The position numbers were made by a program, and so were the translations under genes. The notes under the pieces are model-generated. The model was not told the DNA's origin and did no database searches. It was given only the letters and a program-made list of their open reading frames with translations. A stretch of 64,000 nucleotides of DNA from Candidula unifasciata (lineage: Eukaryota; Mollusca; Gastropoda; Stylommatophora; Geomitridae), in the NCBI GenBank assembly GCA_905116865.2, contig CAJHNH020007013.1, forward strand, positions 18,501-82,500, written 5' to 3'. Position 1 is the stretch's first letter, and every line of letters begins with the position of its first letter. Below, one piece after another: positions 32,880 to 45,372 of the stretch.

Positions 32880-34228
32880 AATACTATGTATATAGTTATA
32901 CCCACACCATTGTTGATAGTTATTTCCATGCCAATGTGCATATTTATATCCACACCTTTGTTTATAGTTAAATCCATATTATTCTGTATAAATCCATACC
33001 ACTGTGTATAGTTAAACCCATACTATTCTGTATAAATCCATAACATTGTGTATAGTTAAACCCATACTATTCTGTATAAATCCATACCATTGTGTACAGT
33101 TAAATATATACCATTGTGTATAGTTAAATCCATACTATTCTGTATAAATCCATACCATTGTGTATAGTTAAACCCATACTATTCTGTATAAATCCATACC
33201 ATTGTGTATAGTTAAATATATACCATTGTGTATAGTTAAATCCATACTATTCTGTATAAATCCATACCATTGTGTATAGTTAAACCCATACTATTCTGTA
33301 TAAATCCATACCATTGTGTATAGTTAAACCCATACTATTCTGTATAAATCCATACCATTGTATATAGTTAAATCCATACTATTCTGTATAAATCCATACC
33401 ATTGTGTATAGTTAAATATATACTATTGTGTATAGTTAAATCCATACTATTCTGTATAAATCCATACCATTGTGTATAGTTAATTATATACTATTGTGTA
33501 CAGTTAAATCCAAACCATTGTGTATAGTTAAAATAATAGATGTTTGTATAGTTAAATCCACACCATTCTTTATAGTGAATTACAATTTGTATAGTTAAAT
33601 CCAAACCATTGTGGTTAGTTAAAATAATAGATGTTTATATAATTAAATCAACACGATTCTTTATAGTGAATTACAATGTGTATAGTTGTTGTTGTTTGTT
33701 GTTTGTTTTAGTATCCAGAAGCCATGAGTTGTTAACCCTTAGGCTCGGTATTATGGATATCACAACCTTTCGGTCTTGATTCCATTGTAAATACCGTAAA
33801 TCTGGGAGAAAATGTGGCTTTCCTGCCTACCCCCGGGATTGAACCCGGACCACAAGGAGTAAGTCACCCGGTCTCCGCGAAATCCTGTTTAGCCAATTCC
33901 GCTAGAGAGCCGGGCAATGTGTATAGTTAAATCCAAACCATTGTTTATAGTGAAATACAATGTGAATAGTTAAATCCACACCATTGTGTATAGTTAATAG
34001 CTGTGGGTATAGTTAAATCCACACCATTGTGTATAGTTAAAATAATAGATGTTTGTATAGTTAAATTCACACCATTGTTTATAGTGAAATACAATGTGAA
34101 TAGTTAAATCCACACCATTGTGTATAGTTAATAGCTGTGGGTATAGTTAAATCCACACCATTGTGTATAGTTAATAGCTGTGGGTATAGTTAAATCCACA
34201 CCATTGTGTATAGTTAATAGCTGTGGGT
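32880..34228. repeat. Tandem array with 44-bp and shorter units, interrupted
   Basis: Units combine tgtgtatagttaaatccata, ctattctgtataaatccata and related ttaatagctgtgggtatagt pieces. The array is interrupted by SINE A (33686-33915) and a LINE piece (34229-34865), and resumes to about 34935. Confidence 0.92.
33686..33915 (-). mobile_element. tRNA-derived SINE, family A, inserted in a minisatellite
   Basis: Reverse orientation with flanking aatgtgtatag at 33675-33685 and 33916-33926. The B-box region reads ccgggattgaacccggacca on the plus strand. Because the host is tandem repeat, the flanking match could be a repeat unit rather than a duplication, but it abuts both ends exactly. Confidence 0.88.
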
Positions 34229-34865
34229 TACGTGAAGCCATGGAAGCAGGTGGTGGATGGAGTGTAAGAGCAGCCGACAGGTATCGTTGGTTATGGTCTG
34301 CACTCTGCGGCGATAGGCAGATGATCTCATCAGTAGAGACAATGGCTATGGCCACCGACTAGTATAGTCACTGCTCAGGAGGAAAGCAACGGCAAACTAC
34401 CTTCTGCAAATTTTGCCAAGAATCCATAACAATCATGAAATTGCAACATACGCCTGTGAGACCTGGACACTTACTAAACAAGCGGAACAGCGCATAAATG
34501 CATTTGAATATAAATGTTACAGACAGGTTCTAAGAATATCTTGGGTAAAGAAAAGAACAAATGCATCCTTACTTCAAGAGCTGAATATTGAAGAGGGTTG
34601 GCTAGTAAAGACAATAAAACAAAGAAAATTGAAATATTTTGGTCACTTGAAACGTCATGGAAGTCTAGAGAGAACAATAATGGAGGGGTATATGCCTGGG
34701 AAGAGAGGAAGAGGAAGGCCAAGGAGAAGATGGGTGCAGGATGTGGCAGATGATCTCCAGATGGGTGTATCAGACGCAGGACATCTTGCTCAGGATAGGA
34801 AGGTTTTCCGGAGTGTTGTTATGGCAGCGAGGTTCCGCGAGGGACATGCTACTGAATGAATAAAT
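34229..34865 (+). mobile_element. RTE-like LINE 3' fragment, partly open, in a minisatellite
   Basis: A 148-codon open frame (34413-34859) carries CETWTLTKQAEQRINAFEYK, LVKTIKQRKLKYFGHLKRHG and GKRGRGRPRRRW, the C-terminal region of an RTE-like reverse transcriptase. Before it lies a block with ggaaagcaacggcaaactac, which I have seen in 3' regions of LINEs and SINEs. It ends tgaatgaataaata and re-enters the array at atagctgtgggt. Being open over its full length, it may be fairly young, though 5' truncated. Confidence 0.82.
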
Positions 34866-34970
34866 AGCTGTGGGTATAGTTAAATCCACACCATTGTGTA
34901 TAGTTAATAGCTGTGGGTATAGTTAAATCCCTATCGTTGTCTAGACTTGGTAATATTAGCAATGTTGAAT

Positions 34971-35617
34971 TTACCAGCTTATTTGTGTGCACATGCATTT
35001 TACTAGCTTATTTGTGTGCACATGCATTTTACTAGCTTATTTGTGTGTACATGCATTTTACCAGCTTATTTGTGTGCACATGCATTTTACTAGCTTATTT
35101 GTGTGCACATGCATTTTACTAGCTTATGTGTGTGCACATGCATTTTACTAGCTTATTTGTGTGCACATGCATTTTACTAGCTTATTTGTGTGCACATGCA
35201 TTTTACTAGCTTATTTGTGTGCACATGCATTTTACTAGCTTATTTGTGTGCACATGCATTTTACTAGCTTATTTGTGTGCACATGCATTTTACTAGCTCA
35301 TTTGTGTGCACATGCATTTTACTAGCTCATTTGTGTGCACATGCATTTTACTAGCTCATTTGTGTGCACATGCATTTTACTAGCTTATTTGTGTGCACAT
35401 GCATTTTACTAGCTTATTTGTGTGCACATGCACTTTACTAGCTCATTTGTGTGCACATGCATTTTACTAGCTTATTTGTGTGCACATGCATTTTACTAGC
35501 TTATTTGTGTGCACATGCATTTTACTAGCTTATTTGTGTGCACATGCATTTTACTAGCTTATTTGTGTGCACATGCATTTTACTAGCTTATTTGTGTGCA
35601 CATGCATTTTACTAGAT
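34971..35617. repeat. 29-bp minisatellite
   Basis: About 22 highly similar units (tttgtgtgcacatgcatttt, then actagctta). Homogeneity is high, suggesting recent expansion. Confidence 0.95.
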
Positions 35618-35629
35618 TTTTTGTGTGTG

Positions 35630-35785
35630 CAGCTGGTTTATCCTTGCCGCTTGAGAAGATAAACTCCGTCTTCGATGAAAGCTCTCAGTTAGTCTGCCCC
35701 TACGACATGGTTGCTGGGGAGGCAGTGGGTCTATTTTTGTTTTTTCCTCAATGGGATCCCAGAACATACACGGGAAGACTCTTTA
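35630..35785 (-). mobile_element. Interspersed repeat, family C, partial
   Basis: Contains gctggggaggcagtgggtct and the tgggatcccagaacatacacgg end, matching 46490-46555. Confidence 0.5.
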
Positions 35786-35984
35786 ATTGAAAACATCGAC
35801 ATTAATTTTAGAGTTTGTTGCCTATCGTTTACAAGACGTCGCAGAATTTTTTACAACATTCTTTGGTTATTTGCTTTTACTAAGCAATTTTACGTTCAGC
35901 AGATTGCCATTTGAGGAGACTGATTTTGAAGAAGTACTGTATGTCATAACACGGCTTAAAAACAATCTGGTAATCTGGTAATCC

Positions 35985-37372
35985 TAGTTTCAATAAAGCA
36001 ACTGGTGAAGATGGAATTGCAGCTGAACTTTTAAAACCAGCAGATCATGCATTACACGTAAAGATATATGAATTAATAAAACTAGTTTGAAAGGCGTAGA
36101 AATTACCCCATGAATGGAAAGTGTTTTTATTAATACCCATTTTAAAGAAAGGAGACAAGTATAAATGTGAAAATTATAGAGAAATATCACTATTATCGAC
36201 AAGCTATAAGATACTATCGTCGGTACTGCTAAACAGGCTAAAACCATACATCGAAGACATATTGGGAGATTACTAAGCGGGTTACCGACGGAACAGATCA
36301 ACAATAGATCCGTTATTTATTTCACGGCAAATAGCAGAGCAAAACTGGGAACATGGAAGAGATGTACATAACGTTTTTGTGGGTTTTAAAAAGGCGTATG
36401 ACAGTGTACATAGAAACAGTTTATGGAATGTTATGAAGGACTTTAGAATACCAAAGACATTAATTACCATGACCAAACTTTGTATGAAAAATTATAAGGA
36501 AATTGAAAACAAGAGTGTACTGTAGGATAATTTACCAGAATGCTTAGATATTCAGATGACATTGATATCATTTGAGAAAAAAAAAAAAAAAAAACTAGAG
36601 ACTGTTAAAACACTGATTCTCTTACAAGAATCAGCTGAGAAAATGGGACTAGTTATCAATCAAGATAAGACAGAATGCAAGAAAATAACTAGACTGGGAA
36701 GAGGTATAAACTCCGGCCACATACATGTCACTAATAATAAAATCAAACAAAAGGAAACACATACACTTAGGTGTAAACTTCAACTGCTTCAACATGCTGA
36801 GAGAAGAAATACAATCTAGAATACAATCTGGTAATAAAATATACTGTGCCCTTAAACATCTGCTAAAGTCACAGTTTTTTTTTCTCGCAACACCAATATA
36901 TAAAACTTTGATAAGACCAGTCGTTTTATATGGCTCTGAAGCTTGGAGCACTACTAAAAGAGATAAAGCCTTATTACAGGTTTTCGAAAACAGAGTCTTA
37001 CGACACATCTTTGGACCCATCAAACATGGAAACAGCGGTGAATGAAGAGTTAGAAGCAACAACGAAATTCATAGTCTGTTAAAAATCACCACTGATAACT
37101 GGCGTCATGAGAATTATTAGACAGAAATGGTTGGGGCATATTGAACGAATGTCAGATGACAGAGAAGTAAAAACTGTAAATACGAGGAAAATGAATGACC
37201 GTAGAGCACGAGGCAGACCAAGAAGACGATGGAGAGATAATGTCCAGACAGACCTGCAAACACATGGTGTCATTAAGTGGAAAGAAAAGGCCAACTAGAG
37301 AGATGGATGGAGATGGGTGATATCTGCAGCAATGAACCTCAAAGGCTCGGAATTCTGAAGAAGAAGAAGAGG
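35985..37372 (+). mobile_element. RTE-like LINE, long decayed copy
   Basis: The reading (shifted among frames) includes ATGEDGIAAELLKPADHAL, LISTSYKILSSVL-like text, RSTIDPLFISRQIAEQNWEH and VGFKKAYDSVHRNSLW, the fingers and palm of a non-LTR reverse transcriptase. The FxKAYDSV palm motif is present. The YxDD box itself is not recoverable. It continues as FFLATPIYKTLIRPVVLYGS, the GHIERMSDD region and RRARGRPRRRWRDNVQ, and ends with a (GAA)n tail at 37358-37372. Many stops. Confidence 0.85.
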
Positions 37373-37758
37373 TTTGCCATTGTTACTATACGGTCGACCC
37401 ACGATACCACTTTTGAAACCAGCTGAAGATCTGCTGCCAAAAGGCATGCAGCTGAGATCGAACAAGGCACCACAGAATTGCAAGGGCGTGCGCAATGCCT
37501 AATCCACAGACACCCCATAATTAGCGATACACATTTTATTTTCATTCATCAAATTAAACCATTGAAATCTGTGTAATCTAATGTTATATTGGCATTAAAG
37601 TTTTCCAATGTAATTTGGAAATGATGCGCTCTTTGATTACATAAATTATTTTGAATTTACATGTAACATTCCTTCTCAAACGACTCACCTTTATCATTTA
37701 GTGGGTGATTAATTAGTTCATAATAAGGTTTACTTCCCTGCCTGTGATTAACACTTAC

Positions 37759-37798
37759 CATATTTGAATTCGGACGGCTTGTTTGCGCTCTTGTCATC
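37759..37798 (-). CDS. Unrecognised membrane protein gene, 40-nt micro-exon
   Basis: Bounded by TTTTGCAG and a TATG|GTAAGT donor. Phase 0 in, phase 1 out. It reads DDKSANKPSEFKY plus a G that completes a glutamate codon in the next exon. Confidence 0.7.
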
Positions 37799-37799
37799 C

Positions 37800-38540
37800 T
37801 GCAAAACAAGATAAGTCTGGCGTAAGATATGAGCAACGTTGGAAATTAAAGCCCACTTTTGCTTTTATTGTTAAAAATGTGTCGGGAGATATTCTGTAGT
37901 TGCAGCGTCCTGTGATCAAGAGACTGCCGTCACAGTAAAATATTATAACTCTGCCTGGCTCACTAATCCGGATCATTATGCCAGAACATTACGATTAGAA
38001 TCGAAAGAATTTCAGGAACATTTGACTAAAAAGTTAGACCAAACGGGAAAGCAGAAAAACGTGCATAAAACAACACAAATAACGTAACGTTTCGGCCGGG
38101 CAGCCTTTGTCAAACGTGAAGTGAACTACACAAAAATAATCACTCAGGGCAGCTCAGACGGTATTGCTGGACACACGTGCTCTTACCTTGTACCTCTCGA
38201 CCTCTGACAGTAGACGAACCCCAAAAAGAGTGGTGGTGGTGGGGGGGGGGGGGAGTGGGCTGAGAGCTTGGAAGAAGGAAGGAGTCATCCAGGACTAACT
38301 TTGGGTACCCTTGAAGTATCAGCACTCCCGCACTTAACGCTAACTCTAACTGACGAGTATGCAGTGGAGACTGTCGCTTCTTTTTAGGGCGCTCGCCCTC
38401 GCCGAAACCCAAAAATGACCCTTTTTAGCCCCCACACCACCGACGACATTCCAAGAGGACCTTTTTTAGGGCCCACTCCCAAAATATCCCCAATTCGCAT
38501 TCCACTGCCTAAAGCCCCCCAAGATAAACACCGTTTCAAG
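37800..38540. other. Intronic stretch, no gene recognised
   Basis: Contains a G tract near 38239-38252 and the phrase cgtaacgtttcggccgggca near 38085. Nothing coding seen. Confidence 0.45.
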
Positions 38541-38544
38541 ATAA

Positions 38545-38650
38545 ACTTTACAGGTCGCTAAGTGAATTACATAATACAGCGAAGCTCATACTAGCGACGA
38601 TATTGCAGATATAGATAATCTATGTCGGGCGAACGAAGGAAGAAGAAGAA
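38545..38650 (+). mobile_element. 3' tail of the RNase H-type LINE
   Basis: acaggtcgctaagtgaatta and attgcagatatagataatct match 40597-40650, and both copies end in a GAAGAA-type tail. Confidence 0.6.
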
Positions 38651-39199
38651 GGTGAAACTAAGCCTAACCATAACTCTTTTGTACTATAGGACCCTCCAGG
38701 GAACTCCCTAGAAATTCCCTACCGAATCTCACAACCCATGAGATAGTGTGAAAAAGCTGAAAAGTACCAAGGGTTGTGAACTGAAACGCGTCCACTAACC
38801 TGTGTGCCAAACAGTTTGACAGATCCTAGGCAGTAATAGTAGAAACCAAGTCGATTTCACTGAAAAGTTAGTTCTCATAGCTAACAAAACTACAACAAAC
38901 CATCGCATTAGCAAAATTGCTGGCGTTTACATGCATCCGATACAATGAGGGGCCAAAAAATTTAGTGGGGGAATATGTAGCAGGGTGGTGAAGCCAGTTA
39001 ATAATTTTGGTCTGGTTGCATTTGCGAAAAAAACTGGCAAGCTCGGAAGTTATGAGAAGGCTCTCGGATAATATTAATAATAGGGTTGGCGGAAGTGTCA
39101 TATTTATAAATGTATTCAAATACACTTACGAAAACTGAAACATCTATATACACACAGAACAAAGAAAGAGGCACTAAATAACAACATTACAATCAATAC

Positions 39200-39305
39200 C
39201 TCTGAGGCCATATTTGATGCCTGTGACTTGAACTTTCGTGTGCCGAAGCACTGGTCAGAGTTCAGTTGCGACAACCAGCACTCAGTCTTGGAATTCAAGG
39301 CGAAT
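39200..39305 (-). CDS. Unrecognised membrane protein gene, internal exon
   Basis: 106-nt exon, phase 2 in, phase 0 out, with acceptor GTTGCAG and donor GAG|GTATTG. It reads FALNSKTECWLSQLNSDQCF, then GTRKFKSQASNMASE. An open frame runs on past the donor into a hydrophobic stretch (MLLFSASFFVLCVYRC), but reading through it breaks phase with the next exon, so the GTATTG donor is preferred. The donor is weaker than others in this gene. Confidence 0.62.
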
Positions 39306-39394
39306 CTGCAACTACCATTATAAACATCTCAGCCGTGTCTTGGAATGTACATCAAAGTTGTTACAGTTATGTATCTGATACATAAAGAGGTTGC

Positions 39395-39790
39395 TAAAAT
39401 GTTACTTAGATCCTCTTCTGCTGTATGGCAGCGAATCGTGGAATGTCAGTGAACAAATTAGGAAGAATTTTGAAGCAACACAGATGTGGTTTCTTAGACG
39501 AATGTTACGAATACCTTGAACGGCCAGAGTAACTAACAATGATTGCTTGAAAGAGACTAATGAAAGTAGATCTCTATACAACAATAAGAAAGAGACAATG
39601 TTCTTTGGCTACATAATTAGAAACTGGAAAGATCAGTAGAAAAGGGGGTAGAGGCAGACCAAGAGAGATGATGCTGAATGGGCTGTAACGATGGCATGGG
39701 ATATCATTAAAAGAGCTACCAGGGATCGTAATTTGTGGAGACATATAAACACCTACGCCAGTTGACAGGGCACATGATGATGATCTGATA
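39395..39790 (+). mobile_element. RTE-like LINE C-terminal remnant
   Basis: Reads LLYGSESWNVSEQIRKNFEA, TQMWFLRRMLRIP and, after shifts, IIKRATRDRNLWRHINTYAS. Same region as 17280-17690. Confidence 0.75.
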
Positions 39791-39859
39791 CATAACAATT
39801 ATTATTAGATAAATCATTTTTATTGCTTTTCCTTCCTCCTTCTCCATGAACGAAAACCA

Positions 39860-40690
39860 ATTGTCACCAATGATTTTGTTAAAACATGCACTACCAGAAC
39901 CCAGGTATATTGATTGTAATATTTATAATCCCGTTCATTTTCAAACCAGGAGCAGGGGCGTACACTGAGCATCCGAATACCACCATAAATCCAGCTAAAA
40001 TACCTAGAGGAAAGCACTGTCACAACTATAATGCAGAAGTTCAAGCCATCACGACAGCAGCAGAGAAACTGCTAAATAACATTCATATTTTCACAACCGT
40101 GGTATTCCTAACAGAAGCAAGAGCGGTACTTCAGGCACTTCAAGCTGGAAAATTACCTCGTATACAGACACTGTTCTCCAAACTGGGCAACCGATGTAAG
40201 GTAGCTAGCTATACAATGGATACAATCCCACTGTAGACTTCCTTGAAATGGGAGAGAGATAAACTAGCAAAGGAAGGTGGAAATGAAGAACAACCGGACG
40301 TACCAGTCTCTTATCAACAGAAGAAGAGAAGAATCAAATCAACCAGAAATATATCAAAACCGGCAGAAAAGGATTACCAGATTATGGACATATTTACGGA
40401 CATTATTCTAGGCCTTAGAACAGGACACAATCGGCTTCGCAAAAACATCTGCACAAAATTTAAGACTGATGAATAAGCCATGTGCACGTGTATTGGCAGC
40501 GGAGAGAACAGATCGCGTCCTCCAAGACTGCTCCCATATACAACATATCAAGGCAACACTTTTGGCCAAGAGAAACATCGGTGCAAGCCAAACTTGACGG
40601 GTCGCTGAGTGAATTTCATATTAGAGACAACATTGCAGATATAGATAATCTATTTCAATTGAACCAAAGAAGAAGAAAATGAATTTCCAA
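39860..40690 (+). mobile_element. LINE RNase H region, decayed
   Basis: Reads GAYTEHPNTTINPAKIPRGK, HCHNYNAEVQAITTAAEKLL, TVVFLTEARAVLQALQAGKL and, shifted, WERDKLAKEGGNEEQP. These correspond to RNase H blocks of I-group non-LTR elements: the (Y/N)xAE glutamate is present (NAE), while the FLTD aspartate reads E (FLTE). It ends at a GAAGAAGAAAA tail near 40667-40680. Confidence 0.75.
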
Positions 40691-41500
40691 AGCTTCTCAA
40701 CTCACAAACTATGAGTTTCACATAATGTAAATTCACTCCATCATACCATTTTATGTAATGTGAAAACGTGTTGTTGAAATACATTGTGAAATGTGATTGT
40801 GTGTTTAAACATGTTAACTTTTTAAAGGAGTACTAATGTAAATGTAGGATGAATGTTTTCTCTTTGGAAGATATGGTAAACTCTTGTGCAAGGAAATATC
40901 CCAGAAACTGATGTTTATGGAATACTTCAGCCATCAGCAGTATAGATTCTCTTCAGTAAACAATACACCTCTATACCACACAAGAATGTGAACATGTATT
41001 CCATCCCACTCCATGATTTGTTTGCGTAGTTTAATAGACAAAAAATGATGACTACAGGCAGTGCGGGATTCGGTAATAGTTCTACAGGGACTGCTCATTT
41101 GTTCTAGTTCCAAGTGGAGTTGTAAGGGCAGGGAATTGTCTAGAATGGCTTAGAAGAGTCAGCAGCATACCCAGAGGTGTGTCTCGCACGTGGTTGCAAA
41201 AGCAAGCTCCTAAGTCAGAACAACAGATGAGTTTACAATCACACCCCTTGCGCATCCAATATGATCTCTCCTGTCCCATGATTAAGTTTTATGATCCAGT
41301 TTCATTACACATGATTTTATGGTGATTATTCTTCCTGTCCTGTGAAGTTAATTTTAACTTAAAGCATTGATTGTCAATGATCTGTAGTTATTATGTTTTA
41401 GCACATATACGTATACTAAACATATACCAGTAGGGAATCAGATGTGGGAGAACACTGCAACCTCTTTTTTTTTCAACCAGCTTGGCTGGGAGATAATATT
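40690..41500. other. Intronic stretch, no gene recognised
   Basis: AT-rich. A minus-strand 65-codon frame at 41082-41279 lacks splice sites and resemblance. Confidence 0.45.
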
Positions 41501-41504
41501 ATCT

Positions 41505-43302
41505 TGTAGGATGTTTCAGTGTTTGAGATCCCTATGGATACTGTCTACTTGTAGATTCGTTAGGATGTTTCACTGTTTGAGATCCCTCTGGATACTGTCG
41601 ACTTGTGGATTTGTTAGGTTGCTTCACTGTTTGAGATCCCCTCTGGATACTGTCTACTTGTAGATTCGTTAGGGTGTTTCACTGTTTGAGATCCCCTCTG
41701 GATACTGTCTACTTGTAGATTCGTTAGGATGTTTCACTGTTTGAGATATCTCTGGATACTGTCGACTTGTAGATTCGTTAGGATGTTTCACTGTTTGAGA
41801 TCCCCTCTGAAAACTGTCTTCTTGTAGATTTGTTAGAATGTTTCACTGTTTGAGATCCCTCTGGATACTGTCTACTTGTAGATTCGTTAGGATGTTTCAC
41901 TGTTTGAGATCCCCTCTAGATACTGTCTACTTGTAGATTCGTTAGGATGTTTCACTGTTTGAGATCTCTTCTGGATACTGTCTACTTGTAGATTCGTTTG
42001 GGTATTTCACTGTTTGAGATCCCCTCTGGATACTGTCTACTTGTAGATTCGTTAGGGTGTTTCACTGTTTGAGATCCCCTCTAGATACTGTCTACTTGTA
42101 GATTCGTTAGGATGTTTCACTGTTTGAGATCCCTCTGGATACTGTCTACTTGTAGATTCGTTAGAATGTTTCACTGTTTGAGATCCCTCTGGATACTGTC
42201 TACTTGTAGATTCGTTAGGATGTTTCACTGTTTGAGATCCCCTCTAGATACTGTCTACTTGTAGATTCGTTAGGATGTTTCACTGTTTGAGATCTCTTCT
42301 GGATACTGTCTACTTGTAGATTCGTTTGGGTATTTCACTGTTTGAGATCCCCTCTGGATACTGTCTACTTGTAGATTCGTTAGGGTGTTTCACTGTTTGA
42401 GATCCCCTCTAGATACTGTCTACTTGTAGATTCGTTAGGATGTTTCACTGTTTGAGATCCCTCTGGATACTGTCTACTTGTAGATTCGTTAGGATGTTTC
42501 ACTGTTTGAGATCCCCTCTAGATACTGTCTACTTGTAGATTCGTTAGGATGTTTCACTGTTTGAGATCCCTCTGGATACTGTCTACTTGCAGATTCGCTT
42601 GAATGTTTCACTGTTTGAGATCCCCTCTAGATATTGTCTACTTGTAGATTCGTTAGGGTGTTTCACTGTTTGAGATCCCCTCTGGATATTGTCTACTTGT
42701 AGATTCGTTAGGGTGTTTCACTGTTTGAGATCCCCTCTGGATACTGTCTACTTGTAGATTCGTTAGGATGTTTCACTGTTTGAGATCCCCTCTAGATACT
42801 GTCTACTTGTAGATTGGTTAGGATGTTTCACTGTTTGAGATCCCCTCTAGATACTGTCTACTTGTAGTTTCGTTAGGGTGTTTCACTGTTTGAGATCCCC
42901 TCTGGATACTGTCTACTTGTAGATTGGTTAGGGTGTTTTACTGTTTGAGATCCCTCTGGATACTGTCTACTTGTAGATTCGTTAGGGTGTTTCACTGTTT
43001 GAGATCCCTCTGGATACTGTCGACTTGTGGATTTGTTAGAATGTTTCACTGTTTGAGATCCCCTCTAGATACTGTCTACTTGTAGATTCGTTAGGGTGTT
43101 TCACTGTTTGAGATCCCCTCTTGATACTGTCTACTTGTAGATTGGTTAGGGTGTTTTACTGGTTGAGATCCCTCTGGATACTGGCTACTTGTAGATTCGT
43201 TAGGATGTTTCACTGTTTGAGATCCCCTCTAGATACTGTCTACTTGTAGATTGGTTAGGGTGTTTCACTGTTTGAGATCCCCTCTAGATACGGTCTACTT
43301 GT
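41505..43302. repeat. 53-55-bp minisatellite, 1.8 kb
   Basis: About 33 units containing tgtttcactgtttgagatcc and ggatactgtctacttgtaga, with 53- and 55-bp forms differing by ccct against cccct-type changes. Blocks of several units are repeated as groups, as expected of unequal exchange. It lies about 200 bp past the donor of the candidate exon at 43498. Confidence 0.96.
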
Positions 43303-43497
43303 GGGGTCTTGTCCTGTGACTTTTAAACTCAACTAACCTCTCGGGCAGTGATAGCCAAGTCAACCTTTAAGCAACGGTATTTTCTGTTTGTCATTATCTG
43401 TCTTGTACAGATCAGAGGAAGAAAAATGTTATATTATCTTCTGTTGACTGGACATAGAGCATTCGGTAAAATAAAGCGAACGACTCGCCACACGTAC

Positions 43498-43537
43498 CTT
43501 TTTGGGAGTTTTGCTGCACTAAGCGAGGTCCGTTCAC
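43498..43537 (-). CDS. Candidate upstream micro-exon of the unrecognised gene
   Basis: 40 nt between a weak acceptor (CTGTAAAG) and a good donor (AAAAAG|GTACGT). In phase 1 in / phase 2 out it reads (x)ERTSLSAAKLPK(R), and the leftover AG joins the A of the exon at 39305 as arginine. Another frame is open as well, and no exon further upstream could be confirmed, so the 5' end of the gene remains unknown. Confidence 0.4.
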
Positions 43538-43609
43538 CTTTACAGTCTCAACACAGAGCCATCTGTACATATATAATACCACTGGGGGGGGGGGGGAGGG
43601 TGTCATGAA

Positions 43610-44700
43610 CCATTTGTTGTAGATCTGATTCTGCAGCGCCAGCTGGTCAGTCCCTGTCGAGTTTATTGAAGTCGGTTCTTAACGCATAACAGCGAACAGG
43701 CAATACCGATACAGTTATTATAGGGTAGCTCGCTCATCTCTGACCAAGCCGACAATAAACAAGCACCACCGACTACTGACACTATTATGCAGTAGCTCAG
43801 TCATCTCTAACCAAGCTGACAGGCAATAGATAGTAGGCCTATAGATCGCTGTTGTACTGTAGCCCAGTCCCTGATCAACTTACTCTGTCGCTTACGTAAT
43901 GTGCTAACAGGACACGCTGAAAATGGATTATATTGTAAGAAATGTGTAAAATGAATTTCGTTTATTATGTGAATGGTAAATATTTTTGATTCTTATCTAA
44001 AGTTCCCAGTCAATAAGGTTTGTTCCTGGCTTGTTCTCGGAGAAAGTTCTAATCGACAAGAATCCATAATTGAGCAATGTTTTTAGGCCGGCTACCTAGA
44101 TTTCCTGACATATACTTTATGGTGAGTAAAAATGTATATCTTGTGTAATGTTATCATAACTCTAGAATACTTACAGCAATTATTAGACGCGTTTATGCGA
44201 TCAACTGTAAGTGAGCTGGCCTCACAGGTATGCGAGTTTCACAACTTCCTTCTAGTCGGAAAGAAAACAACACTCAAGCTCTTATACAAATAGTTTCGGG
44301 AATACCCCAAATGTGTTGGCAAAATGGCGGTACGATATTTTTAACTTTTCCCATGACGTCACGGGAGATATTGAAAAAATGTCCAAGGAGGTAAAAGATT
44401 TGGGAAGAAAAAAAGGGGGGGGGGTGTTTCTATTTCTACAGCGCTTCGAAACAGCGCGGGCTAGACGCCTCTTATGACGTGTTTAATGCGCGTCAACAGT
44501 CTTCATCTTTGCCGCCTCTGGTTGCAGGAGTCTTCATCTTTGCCGCCTCCGGTTTACATACACGTACGACAAGGAACATGGCTGGAAAGTTGCGACGTTT
44601 CCTTACAGACACATCATTCTGTTTATATACTGCTGGTCTCAAAGAGATGACAAGCATTCAATTTTGCCAAGTAGATTTGGCTCGCTGGCCGCCAGTTGAA
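43610..44700. other. Gap between genes, no confirmed exon
   Basis: Contains two related blocks (43730-43775 and 43790-43830, tagctcgctcatctctgacc-like), a CRE-like catgacgtcacgggagatat at about 44353 and a G tract near 44415. A possible 30-nt exon (acceptor TCACTTACAG, donor GCT|GTAAGT) lies at about 44170-44199, unproven. Confidence 0.45.
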
Positions 44701-45169
44701 AAACCCTGATCTAGAATAATTGGCAGTTTTAAGCCCCACCTCCCCCCCCCCCCCCGACCCACCCCCCTCCAGTACCCCAATTGGCAATTCCTGCGATTGC
44801 ACAGAGTTCACATAGCCAAAGTGTACAATTGACATTTATTGAAAAACACAATTTATATTTAATTTACAAAAAAACAAAACAAAAATTCCAAAAAATAAAA
44901 ATTACCCCAAAAAAAAAATTATCAAAAAAAAAAAAAACATAAAAAAAAAGACAAAATGATGAAAACATGACCAGTACTGTACACCGGGCAATTGCTCATC
45001 AACAAGCAGCCGACTGCGCACCAACAGACAGATATATGCCACACCAAAATACACTGGAAGAGAAACCACTTGCACTCCTTGACATAGGGGACTGTCCAAT
45101 CAGCTGTGGTGACAATATCGGGGTGACTGCAGTCAAGCTAATACAAGCAATTCCAGAGAAATTTGCATA

Positions 45170-45372
45170 AAAAGCTCAACAAAATGGGGACCTTGGCTCC
45201 CAGGTCGACCCAGCCTTGAGTGGGTAAAGTGTGAGTCCTGGAAAGTAACGGCGGCCGGCGTGATGCTGACCACATCACCCATTTTGTGCAGATTGGGTTA
45301 TACAAGATTTGTCTAGCCCTATATACCCAATACACTTAAAGGCGTGGAAAAGGGTTCTTCACTTACTTTAGT
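45170..45372 (+). mobile_element. SINE family B, head missing
   Basis: Starts at gggaccttggctcccaggtc and keeps the rest of family B to ggcgtggaaaagggttcttc. Confidence 0.75.

Noticed and set aside
39116..39199. Hydrophobic extension of the exon at 39200 as a membrane helix
   Set aside because: Reading on to the next donor (TTTTC|GTAAGT) gives a stop in the following exon; the GTATTG donor keeps phase.
44170..44199. Possible 30-nt exon of the unrecognised gene
   Set aside because: Both sites look acceptable and the phase would fit, but a sequence this short is expected by chance; needs transcript evidence.
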